Source: Donghicola eburneus (GTDB lineage: Bacteria > Pseudomonadota > Alphaproteobacteria > Rhodobacterales > Rhodobacteraceae). From it: a DNA stretch of 64,000 nucleotides. The stretch covers positions 153,448 to 217,447 of the forward strand of contig NZ_FOXY01000008.1 of assembly GCF_900115865.1 (NCBI RefSeq), given 5' to 3'. The position numbers were made by a program, and so were the translations under genes. Below, in pieces: positions 9,683-17,514 of the stretch. The stretch's first letter is position 1. Every line of letters begins with the position of its first letter. Under the pieces are notes generated by a model, which did no database searches, was not told where the DNA came from, and worked only from the letters and a program-made list of their open reading frames with translations.

Positions 9683-9716
9683 AAACGCCGCCCTGCGTTA
9701 GGGCGGCGTTTTTGTT
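9683..9716. terminator. Bidirectional rho-independent terminator
   Basis: Perfect 12-bp stem AAACGCCGCCCT (9683-9694) / AGGGCGGCGTTT (9700-9711) with 5-nt loop GCGTT. T-runs flank it on both strands. It serves the RND operon and the convergent phosphatase gene. Confidence 0.9.
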
Positions 9717-10503
9717 ATTCGGCTGCTTGAGAGTGGGGCGGGTCCATGATGCGGGCGATGTTTGGGATGCGGCCGTTATGGGCCAAGACGCGTACAGGCT
9801 CTTTGACAAAGGTCTGGATGGGCCCGTGCTCGATCACGCCGCCCGCCGCGTTGATCATGGCGAGACCCGCTGCCGCGTCCCAAATGTTCAGGGCGCGCTC
9901 GTAGTAGGCGTCGAACCATCCTGACAGAATGCCGATGAAGCCTATTGTCGCCGCCCCATGACGACGGTGATCCATGCCCGCCTCGCGGATGCGGGCGATG
10001 CGGTCTGTATATTCGTGCATCGGCTGACGGTCGGAATACCCTAGCGACACCAAGCGTACCTGATCAGGGTGCACCATGCCAAAGTCCACAGGCTTGCCCT
10101 TTACAAAGGATCCGCGTCCGGCTTGACCGCTGGCCATCAGGTTTTTGTCGGGGGCATAGATCACCCCCAATTCAAAGCTTGTGCCGTTGAAGTAGCCGAT
10201 GGAAATACCCCAATCGTCCATGCCGCGGCTGAAGTTGGTGGTGCCGTCAATGGGGTCCACGATCCAGCAGCCGTCCACGCGGCCTTGCAGCCCCTCTTCT
10301 TCGCCAAGTACGCCGTCTTCGGGATAGGTCTCTGCGATGCGCTGGCGGATCAGAGCCTCGACCGCGTAATCGGCGTCGGTTGCGTAGTCTTCGGGGGCCT
10401 TGATCGTGTAATCCAACCCTTCGGCCTGATCGCGCATAGACTGGGCCAAGGCGCCAGCTTTGCGGGCGAGAGAGACGGCAAAGCCGAGACGGTCAGCGGT
10501 CAT
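9715..10503 (-). CDS. Inositol monophosphatase family protein (SuhB/CysQ-like)
   Basis: A 262-residue Mg-dependent phosphatase of the IMPase superfamily. Metal-site motifs are GEEEG (Glu 68-70), DPIDGTTNF (83-91) and NIWDAAAG (Asp209). The substrate could be inositol-1-phosphate, histidinol phosphate or a sugar bisphosphate; motifs alone do not separate these. It lies just downstream of the frc sugar importer on the same strand but behind a strong terminator (10600-10633), so it probably has its own promoter. The C-terminal lid reads HNGRIPNIARIMD. Confidence 0.9.
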   Translation of the reverse strand: MTADRLGFAVSLARKAGALAQSMRDQAEGLDYTIKAPEDYATDADYAVEALIRQRIAETYPEDGVLGEEEGLQGRVDGCWIVDPIDGTTNFSRGMDDWGISIGYFNGTSFELGVIYAPDKNLMASGQAGRGSFVKGKPVDFGMVHPDQVRLVSLGYSDRQPMHEYTDRIARIREAGMDHRRHGAATIGFIGILSGWFDAYYERALNIWDAAAGLAMINAAGGVIEHGPIQTFVKEPVRVLAHNGRIPNIARIMDPPHSQAAE

Positions 10504-10599
10504 GAATGCTCTCCGATATCTGAGGGGGCGTCATCGAAAGTCCCTATCGGGGTAACGCGGCCCCGTTGATGCTGCAAGCGCGGCACAGACGTAGGGCAC

Positions 10600-10633
10600 A
10601 AAAAAGCGCGGGCTGGTTCGGACCAACCCGCGC
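10600..10633 (-). terminator. Rho-independent terminator of the frcBCA operon
   Basis: On the minus strand, GCGCGGGTTGGT, tetraloop CCGA, ACCAGCCCGCGC, then TTTTTT. One wobble interrupts an otherwise continuous 12-bp stem. It lies about 50 bp past the frcA stop. Confidence 0.9.
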
Positions 10634-10680
10634 ATTAAGCAAAGGACAAAAGGGGGAGGCGTGCCCTTTGCTGGGAGAGA

Positions 10681-11460
10681 TTAGGCCGCTTCGGCGGGCG
10701 GCTCTGCTGCGCCGGTCATGAAGGCCACCGCGTCGGACATGGTGTAGTCCTTGGGGTTGATGGTGCAGAGGCGACGGCCCAAGCGGTGCACGTGGATGCG
10801 GTCTGCAACCTCGAACACGTGGGGCATGTTGTGGCTGATCAGGACAATCGGGATGCCGCGCGAGCGGACGTCTTGGATCAGTTCCAGAACCTTGCGGCTT
10901 TCCTTGACCCCCAGCGCAGCGGTCGGTTCGTCAAGGATGATCACCTTGGAGCCGAACGCAGCGGCGCGGGCCACGGCAACACCTTGGCGCTGACCACCGG
11001 ACAGAGTTTCGACGGCCTGGTTGATGTTCTGAATGGTCATCAGACCCAGCTCGTTCAGCTTCTCGCGGGCAAAGGCTTCCATCGCCTTGTGGTCTAGCAT
11101 CCGTAGGACGTTGCCAGCGAAGCCGGGCTTGCGCAGTTCACGGCCCACGAACATGTTGTCGGTGATCGACAGGGCAGGGGACAGTGCCAGCGTCTGGTAC
11201 ACGGTCTCGATGCCAGATTCCCGCGCTTCGAGCGGCGATTGGAACTGGATCTTTTTGCCTTCGAGAGTGATCTCGCCTTCGTCGGGGATTACGGCGCCCG
11301 AGATGGCTTTGATCAAGCTGGACTTGCCCGCGCCGTTGTCGCCAATCACAGCGAGGATCTCGCCGGGATACAGATCGAAATCGGCTTGGTTCAGGGCGGT
11401 GACTTTACCGTAGCGCTTTACCAGACCACGGGCTTTGAGAATGGGTTCTTGGGTCATCAT
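10681..11460 (-). CDS. frcA: Sugar ABC transporter ATPase (FrcA-like)
   Basis: A 259-residue single-domain ATPase. Walker A is GDNGAGKSS (40-48), the signature LSGGQ (153-157) and Walker B VIILDEPT (Asp177, Glu178). Most CUT2 sugar ATPases (RbsA, XylG) are tandem 500-residue proteins; a single-domain ATPase is characteristic of the FrcA fructose/mannose/ribose group. The first ATG of an ATGATG pair overlaps the permease TGA (ATGA), so coupling is likely; translation could start one codon later. Last gene of frcB-frcC-frcA. No FrcK kinase follows. Confidence 0.9.
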   Translation of the reverse strand: MMTQEPILKARGLVKRYGKVTALNQADFDLYPGEILAVIGDNGAGKSSLIKAISGAVIPDEGEITLEGKKIQFQSPLEARESGIETVYQTLALSPALSITDNMFVGRELRKPGFAGNVLRMLDHKAMEAFAREKLNELGLMTIQNINQAVETLSGGQRQGVAVARAAAFGSKVIILDEPTAALGVKESRKVLELIQDVRSRGIPIVLISHNMPHVFEVADRIHVHRLGRRLCTINPKDYTMSDAVAFMTGAAEPPAEAA

Positions 11461-12539
11461 GCCGACACCTTCCGGATCCATTGGTCAATCGAAACAGCGA
11501 GGATAATCAGCCAACCCACTGCAAACACCTGCCAGAGCACGTCCACACCGGCCAGCTTCAGGCCCGACTGGAACACACCCACAATCAGCGCGCCAAACAG
11601 AGCACCAAGGATCGAACCGCGACCACCGAACAGAGAGATGCCACCGATCACAACCGCGGTAATAGACTGCAGGTTGCCCTCGTAGAACGCTTGGGGGCTG
11701 ATCGAGCCGATGCGGCCCACGCTGCTCCATGCAGCGATCGCGCAGACGACGCCTGCCAGCATGTAGACTTGGGTCAGAGTGCGGTCGGTGCGGATGCCAG
11801 CCAGTTCGGCGGCCTCTTTGTCATCCCCGATGGCGTAGACGTGGCGGCCCCAGGCGGTTTTGTTCAGTAGGAACCAAAGCGCAAAGAAGACGACGATCAT
11901 CAGGATCGACCCAAAGGTGATCCGCGCCGAGCCGATGTTGAACGCCTCGCCAAAGAACTTCAGCGCGCCCGCGTTTGCATCGATGTCCTGACTGCGGATC
12001 GACTGCGCGCCGGACAGCCACAGGTTCAGCGCGTAGAAGATGTTCCAAGTGCCCAATGTCACGATGAACGGGGGCAGCTTTAGACGGGTGACCATCAGAC
12101 CGTTCAAGAAACCGGCCGCGCCGCCACCAGCAAAGCCGATGATCAGAGCAAAGAAGGTCGGCACGCCGAACGAGACGGCTAGATTACCCATCACAACACT
12201 CATCAGCACCATGATCGCCGCGACCGACAGGTCGATGCCTGCGGTCAGAATGATCAGCGACTGCGCCGCAGCCAACAGGCCGATGATCGACACCTGCTGC
12301 ATGATCAGTGTCAGGTTGAAGGCCGAGAAGAAGCGGTCACCGGCGATAAAGCCGAAGACGATGACAGACATCACCAGAACGATCACGGGGACCAGAGTCG
12401 GGTTTCCGTGCAGGGCTTTCTGGATGTGGTCCATCAGCCCTTTGCTGGTGTGCTCGAACGCGGCGACGGTTTTGTCGCTCTTGTCGAGGGATGATTCAAA
12501 ATCCTGACCTCGCGGCCGGGATTGGCTCTCGTCGCTCAT
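11457..12539 (-). CDS. frcC: Sugar ABC transporter permease (FrcC-like)
   Basis: A 360-residue CUT2-type inner-membrane permease with about ten hydrophobic segments. It starts after a polar N-terminal extension of roughly 50 residues, rich in Asp, Ser and Lys, that precedes the first TM at about 55. Family-typical blocks are LLAAAQSLIILTAGIDLSV and GGISLFGGRGSILGALFGAL. It sits between the binding-protein and ATPase genes. A GC hairpin upstream separates it from frcB. Substrate inferred from FrcB to be fructose or a related hexose/pentose. Confidence 0.9.
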   Translation of the reverse strand: MSDESQSRPRGQDFESSLDKSDKTVAAFEHTSKGLMDHIQKALHGNPTLVPVIVLVMSVIVFGFIAGDRFFSAFNLTLIMQQVSIIGLLAAAQSLIILTAGIDLSVAAIMVLMSVVMGNLAVSFGVPTFFALIIGFAGGGAAGFLNGLMVTRLKLPPFIVTLGTWNIFYALNLWLSGAQSIRSQDIDANAGALKFFGEAFNIGSARITFGSILMIVVFFALWFLLNKTAWGRHVYAIGDDKEAAELAGIRTDRTLTQVYMLAGVVCAIAAWSSVGRIGSISPQAFYEGNLQSITAVVIGGISLFGGRGSILGALFGALIVGVFQSGLKLAGVDVLWQVFAVGWLIILAVSIDQWIRKVSA

Positions 12540-12615
12540 GCGGCTCCTCCTTCGCTGCCAGACGTGCAGCTTTGGTTTGGATGGTGTGTGGGGAAGAGAA
12601 ATTTACAAACAAATC

Positions 12616-12638
12616 GGGGGGCGGAATGCCCGCCCCCC
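12616..12638 (-). other. Intercistronic hairpin between frcB and frcC
   Basis: GGGGGGCGG (12616-12624) pairs with CCGCCCCCC (12630-12638) around a 5-nt loop. On the transcript it follows the frcB stop closely and lacks a long U-tract, so partial termination or mRNA stabilisation, raising FrcB over FrcC/A, is the likely role. Confidence 0.65.
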
Positions 12639-12659
12639 TAAATGGCGGTTAAGCGTCGA

Positions 12660-13694
12660 TTAGCCCCAGCACTTGCCCAGACCCTCTTCCGAGGACAGGC
12701 TTTCGATACCGTCTACAGGCTCGTCGGTGATCAGCTCGACGCCGGTGTTGTAGAAGTCCAGACCGTCGGAGTTCTGGGGCTTCTCACCAGTTTCAGCGAA
12801 GTGCTTGATCGCTTCGATGCCTTTGGACGCCATCAGCAGCGGGAACTGCATCGAGGTCGCGCCGATCACGCCATCAGCGACGTTCTGAACACCGGGGCAG
12901 CCGCCGTCGACCGATACGATCAGAACGTCGTTCTCACGGCCCATGGACTTCAGCGCTTCATAGGCACCAGCTGCAGCGGGTTCGTTGATGGTGTAAACAA
13001 CGTTCACCTCGGGATCCTTCTGAAGAAGGTTCTCCATCGCGGTACGGCCGCCTTCTTCGTTACCGTTGGTTACGTCGTTGCCAACGATACGCGGATCGTC
13101 TTCGTCACCGATGTCGGTGGGGTTTTTGATGTCGACGCCAAAGCCCTGCAGGAAGCCCTGGTTGCGCAGATAGTCGACCGAGATTTCCGAGGGGTTCAGG
13201 TCGAGCATCGCGATCTTCGCGTTCGCTGCGTCGTCACCCATCTTGGCCTTGGCCCACTGACCGATCATCTCGCCAGCTTTGAAGTTGTCGGTGGCAAAGG
13301 TCGCGTCTGCGGTGTCTGCGGGCTCGAACGGGGTGTCGAGAGCGATCACCAGCAGGCCGTTCTCACGCGCTTGGGTCACAACAGGTGCCAGAGCGCGGCT
13401 GTCGGTCGGGGTGATCAGGATGCCCTTGGCACCCGATGCGATGCATGTCTCAACAGCAGAGACTTGGCTTTCCACGTCGCCATCGATCTTGCCTGCGAAT
13501 GTCTGCAAGTTAATGCCGTTGGCTTCGGCACCAGCAACCGCGCCTTCCTTCATTTTCACGAAGAAGGGGTTGGTGTCGGTTTTGGTGATCAGGCATGCGC
13601 CAACTTCGTGGCCCGCTGCCATCGCGGGGGCCGCTGCGATCGATGCGGCGACTGCTGCGCCTGCCAGCAGAGCGGTTTTGATGGTGGTCTTCAT
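12660..13694 (-). CDS. frcB: Sugar ABC transporter periplasmic binding protein (FrcB-like)
   Basis: A 344-residue type I periplasmic binding protein. The start at 13694 is chosen over 13709 because GGGAGGAAG sits just upstream. A signal peptide (about 1-26) ends in APAMAAG. The mature N-terminus [20 protein letters not shown], the internal [11 protein letters not shown] and the final GKCWG match my memory of Sinorhizobium FrcB closely. It captures fructose, possibly also ribose or mannose, and delivers it to FrcC. First gene of the operon and divergent from the ROK regulator, with a palindromic operator between them. Confidence 0.92.
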   Translation of the reverse strand: MKTTIKTALLAGAAVAASIAAAPAMAAGHEVGACLITKTDTNPFFVKMKEGAVAGAEANGINLQTFAGKIDGDVESQVSAVETCIASGAKGILITPTDSRALAPVVTQARENGLLVIALDTPFEPADTADATFATDNFKAGEMIGQWAKAKMGDDAANAKIAMLDLNPSEISVDYLRNQGFLQGFGVDIKNPTDIGDEDDPRIVGNDVTNGNEEGGRTAMENLLQKDPEVNVVYTINEPAAAGAYEALKSMGRENDVLIVSVDGGCPGVQNVADGVIGATSMQFPLLMASKGIEAIKHFAETGEKPQNSDGLDFYNTGVELITDEPVDGIESLSSEEGLGKCWG

Positions 13695-13766
13695 AAGTCT
13701 TCCTCCCAAGTAAACTTCGACCGTCCTCTCGGTCGTCGGATCGGCATTGCTGCCACCCTTGGCGCA

Positions 13767-13795
13767 AAGAAAACCGATTCACTCGCGTTCGTCAA
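13767..13795 (-). promoter_or_regulatory. Candidate frcB promoter
   Basis: On the minus strand TTGACG (13795-13790), 17-nt spacer, TTTCTT (13772-13767). The -35 is good and the -10 weak. It directly adjoins the operator palindrome. Tentative. Confidence 0.35.
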
Positions 13796-13799
13796 TAAA

Positions 13800-13816
13800 T
13801 AAATCAAGTTGATTTA
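13800..13816. promoter_or_regulatory. Operator palindrome, probable ROK-regulator site
   Basis: TAAATCAA-G-TTGATTTA, a perfect 8-1-8 inverted repeat centred between frcB and the divergent regulator gene. It abuts a TTGACA (13820-13825) that could be the -35 of the regulator promoter and lies just upstream of the candidate frcB promoter. A protein bound here could control both directions. Confidence 0.7.
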
Positions 13817-13895
13817 ATATTGACAGAACGGTTCAGATTTTGAAGCTTGTGGGAATTGAGCAGGCGCAATACTCAGAGCGCCTGAGGGAGAAAGA

Positions 13896-15116
13896 ATGGC
13901 CAGTTCCACACTCGACGCTACTGTAAATAAGGCGGTAGGCCACGTTCGCGGGTCTAATCAAACGGGTGTGCGCGCGCACAACGAACGGTTGGTTCTCACG
14001 CTCATTCGTCAGTACGGACCCATGGCCAAAGCTGAAATCGCACGTCAGACCGGTCTGTCGGCTCAGACTGTTTCGGTGATCATGCGATCCCTCGAAGCAG
14101 ACGGTCTGGTCACCAAGGGCGAGCCGATACGGGGTAAGGTAGGGCAACCTTCGGTCCCGATCAAATTGCGTCAGGACGGCGCCTTCTTTTTGGGGCTGAA
14201 GGTTGGTCGGCGCAGTCTAGATTTGGTGCTGACAGATTTTCTGGGCACGATTCTCAATCGCGTTCAGTTAACCCACCATTTTCCGACACCAGACGGCGTT
14301 GTCATGTTTGCCAATCATGGGATCACCCAGCTGCTTAGCCAGCTCACGGACGAAGAGCGTGGTCGAGTGGCAGGTATGGGAATCGCAGTGCCATTCCGTT
14401 TGTGGGATTGGGCCAAGTCGCTGGGTCTCGAGGATGATGCCATGGACGACTGGCGCACCCGTGATATCCGAGAGGAGATCGAGGCGCGCTGTGATTTCCC
14501 CGTTTTCCTGCAGAATGACGCGTCTGCGGCCTGTAGCGCCGAGGTCGTCTTTGGGGATGCCGAGGACAGGTCAAATGACTTCGTCTACTTCTTTATCGGG
14601 TTCTTCGTCGGCGGCGGTCTTGTTCTGGACAACACGGTCTACACGGGCAAATCCGGTAATGCTGGCGCGGTCGGGTCGATCCCGATTTCGTTCACCAAGA
14701 CGAATTTGACCCAGTTGGTTGATGTGGCTTCGTTATCCTGCCTCGAGAACGCTATGACCAGCAATGGGTTATCTGCAGATGTGATCTGGGCCAACCCGAA
14801 CGACTGGCATGTCCCACGCGCGCTTGTGGAAACATGGATAGAAGAGGCGAGCCAAGGTCTGGCCTACGCGATCGCGTCGGCCTCTTCTCTGATCGACTTT
14901 GGGTGCGCGATGATCGACGGCTGGATGCCCGCGGCAGTTCGCGAGGAACTGGTCAAACGCACGATCCAAAAAGCCAGCATGCTCAACACAGCGGGGATCG
15001 AGTTGCCCACCGTGCGATGCGGCACCATTGGCAGCGATGCACGCGCCCTAGGCGCGGCAAGTCTACCGCTGTCCGAACGCTTCCTCGTGGATCGCAACGC
15101 GCTGATGAAGGGCTGA
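13896..15116 (+). CDS. ROK-family transcriptional regulator of the frc operon
   Basis: A 406-residue repressor. A winged HTH at about 22-85 includes AEIARQTGLSAQTVSVIMRSL. A ROK sugar-kinase-like domain follows from about 90, with the segment GFFVGGGLVLDNTVYTGKSG. The CxCGxxGCxE zinc motif of ROK kinases is not present in the expected region (there is only one Cys, in SLSCLENAM), so it is a sensor rather than an enzyme. Good ribosome site GAGGGAGAAAG before 13896. It is divergent from frcB across a perfect palindrome, which implies local control by sugar. It ends back to back with cysG. Confidence 0.9.
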   Translation: MASSTLDATVNKAVGHVRGSNQTGVRAHNERLVLTLIRQYGPMAKAEIARQTGLSAQTVSVIMRSLEADGLVTKGEPIRGKVGQPSVPIKLRQDGAFFLGLKVGRRSLDLVLTDFLGTILNRVQLTHHFPTPDGVVMFANHGITQLLSQLTDEERGRVAGMGIAVPFRLWDWAKSLGLEDDAMDDWRTRDIREEIEARCDFPVFLQNDASAACSAEVVFGDAEDRSNDFVYFFIGFFVGGGLVLDNTVYTGKSGNAGAVGSIPISFTKTNLTQLVDVASLSCLENAMTSNGLSADVIWANPNDWHVPRALVETWIEEASQGLAYAIASASSLIDFGCAMIDGWMPAAVREELVKRTIQKASMLNTAGIELPTVRCGTIGSDARALGAASLPLSERFLVDRNALMKG

Positions 15117-15124
15117 TCAGCCCT
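15109..15124. repeat. Palindrome spanning two convergent stop codons
   Basis: AGGGCTGATCAGCCCT is a perfect 16-bp palindrome. Its centre TGATCA holds the TGA stops of both the ROK gene (15114-15116) and cysG (15119-15117). There is no T-tract, so it is not an obvious intrinsic terminator. Confidence 0.6.
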
Positions 15125-16499
15125 CGGCACGTTTGAATGCAGGCGCGGTGAGTTTCGGGCGCCGGACCATGATGATCGCTGGGTTCTCGACGCCATCTTC
15201 GGCCACAGTGCGGGCCAGATCCCCCAAGGTGGTTTTCCAGATTTTTTCGTCAGAGTGGCTGGCGCGTGTCACAATCTCGACCGTGCAATCGACTGGGGCC
15301 CCGTTCCGTACCAAGGTTTCTGCGATCTCGTCTGCGCGGGCGACTGCCATGTAGAGCGCGAGGGTCGCTCCCTCGTTCAGCATGCGCCCCCAATCAGGGT
15401 TCGGCGCGCCGGGACGGCAGGTGCCGGTGGAGAAAACGACATGGTCGGTTTGCCCACGTTCGGTCAGAGCGCGATTGATCGACGCCGCCGCGGCGCTGGC
15501 CGAGGTCACGCCGGGCACGATCTCTACTTCGATACCGGCGGTTTCAGCTGCAGCCATTTCTTCGGTACTGCGTCCAAAAAGCGAAGGATCGCCGGATTTC
15601 AGACGAACCACTTTTTTGCCCTGCTTGGCGCTGGCGACGATGACTTGGTTGATTTTGTCCTGCGGCCAGCTGTGCGCGCCAACCTCTTTGCCGACAAAAA
15701 CGCGTTCGGAATCTCGGCGGGCCAGTTCTAGAACTTCGGGGTCAACCAGACGGTCATAGTAAATGATGTCGGCTTCTTGCAAACGCGCGACGGCACGCAT
15801 CGTCAGCAGATCTCGCGCTCCCGGACCAGCACCAACGAGCGCAATGCTCCCCACGGTCGGTTCAGGAATGCCGCCAGCCTCGATTTCGGCCTTCAGCATT
15901 TGGGCCGCTTCGCGTTCGGCCCCTTGGCGGTGTTTGTCCCAAGCAGGCCCACTGAAGGTCCGACGCCAGAACTCGCGGCGCGCCTCTTTGGGGACACGAA
16001 ACGCGACTGCATCACGCAGACGACCCGCCAGCGCGGCGAAGCCGCCAAGGCGCGGGTCAAGCATGGTCTCAATCTGGGTTTTGATCTGACGACCAAGGAC
16101 GGGGGCCGTGCCTTCGGTCCCTATGGCGACGACGACCGGATTGCGGTCCACCAGCGATGGCGTGGTCGCGTCGCACAGGTGCGGTTGGTCAACCACGTTC
16201 ACCACGACGCCCGCCTCTTTGGCGATGGCGTGGATGCTGGCGTCGATGCCCGGACAGCCCGAGCCGATAAAGACCAGAGCAGCGCCGCGGAACAGATCCG
16301 GCGTGATGGGGCCATCGTAGTGGCTGGCACGGCCGTCGGCCACCAGCGCGGCCAGTTCCGGCTCTAGTTCTGGCGCGGCGAGAACGATCTCGGCCTCGGT
16401 TTTCAGGATCAGCCGAGATTTCTGGGCGGCTTGCTCGTCTCCGCCCACAATCACCACGCGGCGCCCTGCCATCGTCAGGAACATGGGAAAGGATTTCAT
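15117..16499 (-). CDS. cysG: Siroheme synthase
   Basis: A 460-residue trifunctional enzyme making siroheme from uroporphyrinogen III. The N-terminal part (about 1-150) is the NAD-dependent precorrin-2 dehydrogenase/ferrochelatase, starting with the Rossmann segment VVIVGGDEQAAQKS. From about 215 comes the SAM-dependent bismethyltransferase (SUMT), with LVGAGPGARDLLT, VFVGKE, VVRLKSGDPSLFGR and GVTSASAAAA. It is the last gene of the nitrate operon and supplies the siroheme required by NirB. Its stop codon is directly adjacent to the stop of the convergent ROK gene. Confidence 0.95.
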   Translation of the reverse strand: MKSFPMFLTMAGRRVVIVGGDEQAAQKSRLILKTEAEIVLAAPELEPELAALVADGRASHYDGPITPDLFRGAALVFIGSGCPGIDASIHAIAKEAGVVVNVVDQPHLCDATTPSLVDRNPVVVAIGTEGTAPVLGRQIKTQIETMLDPRLGGFAALAGRLRDAVAFRVPKEARREFWRRTFSGPAWDKHRQGAEREAAQMLKAEIEAGGIPEPTVGSIALVGAGPGARDLLTMRAVARLQEADIIYYDRLVDPEVLELARRDSERVFVGKEVGAHSWPQDKINQVIVASAKQGKKVVRLKSGDPSLFGRSTEEMAAAETAGIEVEIVPGVTSASAAAASINRALTERGQTDHVVFSTGTCRPGAPNPDWGRMLNEGATLALYMAVARADEIAETLVRNGAPVDCTVEIVTRASHSDEKIWKTTLGDLARTVAEDGVENPAIIMVRRPKLTAPAFKRAEG

Positions 16500-16524
16500 G
16501 GCGTCACTCCAGTGATCGTAAAAG

Positions 16525-17514
16525 TCAGGCCGTTACAGTTGCCGCGCGTTTTGCCCACAGGTCTTGTGCCAGTGCAAGACCTTCGCCGTCGGCAGCGGCA
16601 CCGACTGTTTCCAATGCAACAGCGGCAGTGCCCAACACGATCGCCTCGGCGTAGGGATCGGCATGGGTGCCTTCCCAGAATTTGGTCAGGTACTCGGCCT
16701 CGTGCGGGGTGTCGGTTTCTGACAGGCGCTGATGGACGTCCAGAATTGGTTTCGCGGTGCTGTTCCACAGTTGACCGTCACGCAACCCGTGCAGAGCGAT
16801 CGGTTTCGCCGGATTGCGTTCGAATTCGCCGCCGCCGCCCTTCAGGACAGACAGTTGCGATTGACCAAGCAGGGCAGAGGCTTCGGCTTGGAGGGTCAGA
16901 TAGGGCGGGTGAAACACGCCCTGTACTTGCGCATCAGCCGTCGCGGGGTTCATCACGCGGCAGGTGGTGTTGATGCAGGACCGCAGGCCCAGAACATCGC
17001 GCAGTTTCAGCAGCGCCAGCGCCTGAGGTGCAAAGTTTTCCAGCGGTAGATAGGCGATCTGACCATCGGCCAGCAGGCGGTTCGCATCCGCGTAATCCGC
17101 CGCCATGGGGATACCCACAAACGGCAGCGCCGAGCGGACGTCGGCCCCCTCGACCTGATAGCTGTTCCAACCGTGCAGCAGCACCGAATGGCCCGCCATC
17201 GCGACGATCCGCGCAGATAGCAGGAACCACGGCAACCCGCGGCTGCGGCCCGCAGCATAGGTCGGCCAGTCTAGCGCAGGATGGGCCCCCTGCCATTTCG
17301 GCAGCGTGGCGCGAAACGCACGAACGAACCCCTCGATCTCCTGAGGCTCTTCTCCCCTGTACCGCATCAGCATCAGCAATCCGCCTACCGCCTCGGGGGC
17401 GCATTCGCCGCGCAGGATGATGCCCATGGCCTCCTGCGCTTCTTCGGCGGTCAGATTGCGACTGCGTCCCGGGCCACGGCCCAAGATGCGGACGAAAGGA
17501 GCAAGTTGGTTCAT
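16525..17514 (-). CDS. TrpD2/YbiB-like glycosyl transferase family protein of the nitrate operon
   Basis: A 329-residue protein resembling anthranilate phosphoribosyltransferase, the class often annotated as glycosyl transferase family protein beside nasA. The N-terminal helical part is NLTAEEAQEAMGIILRGE. The central domain includes LLLMRYRGEEPQE and the glycine-rich SVLKGGGGEFERNP. True TrpD enzymes have a KHGNR motif after the diphosphate loop; here the corresponding stretch reads SVLLHGWNSY, so anthranilate activity is unlikely. The related E. coli YbiB is a nucleic-acid binder. It overlaps nasA by ATGA, so it is made with nitrate reductase. Role unknown. Confidence 0.8.
   Translation of the reverse strand: MNQLAPFVRILGRGPGRSRNLTAEEAQEAMGIILRGECAPEAVGGLLMLMRYRGEEPQEIEGFVRAFRATLPKWQGAHPALDWPTYAAGRSRGLPWFLLSARIVAMAGHSVLLHGWNSYQVEGADVRSALPFVGIPMAADYADANRLLADGQIAYLPLENFAPQALALLKLRDVLGLRSCINTTCRVMNPATADAQVQGVFHPPYLTLQAEASALLGQSQLSVLKGGGGEFERNPAKPIALHGLRDGQLWNSTAKPILDVHQRLSETDTPHEAEYLTKFWEGTHADPYAEAIVLGTAAVALETVGAAADGEGLALAQDLWAKRAATVTA

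Noticed and set aside
12642..13802. 386-codon plus-strand frame covering frcB
   Set aside because: frcB on the minus strand has signal peptide, ribosome site and operon context.
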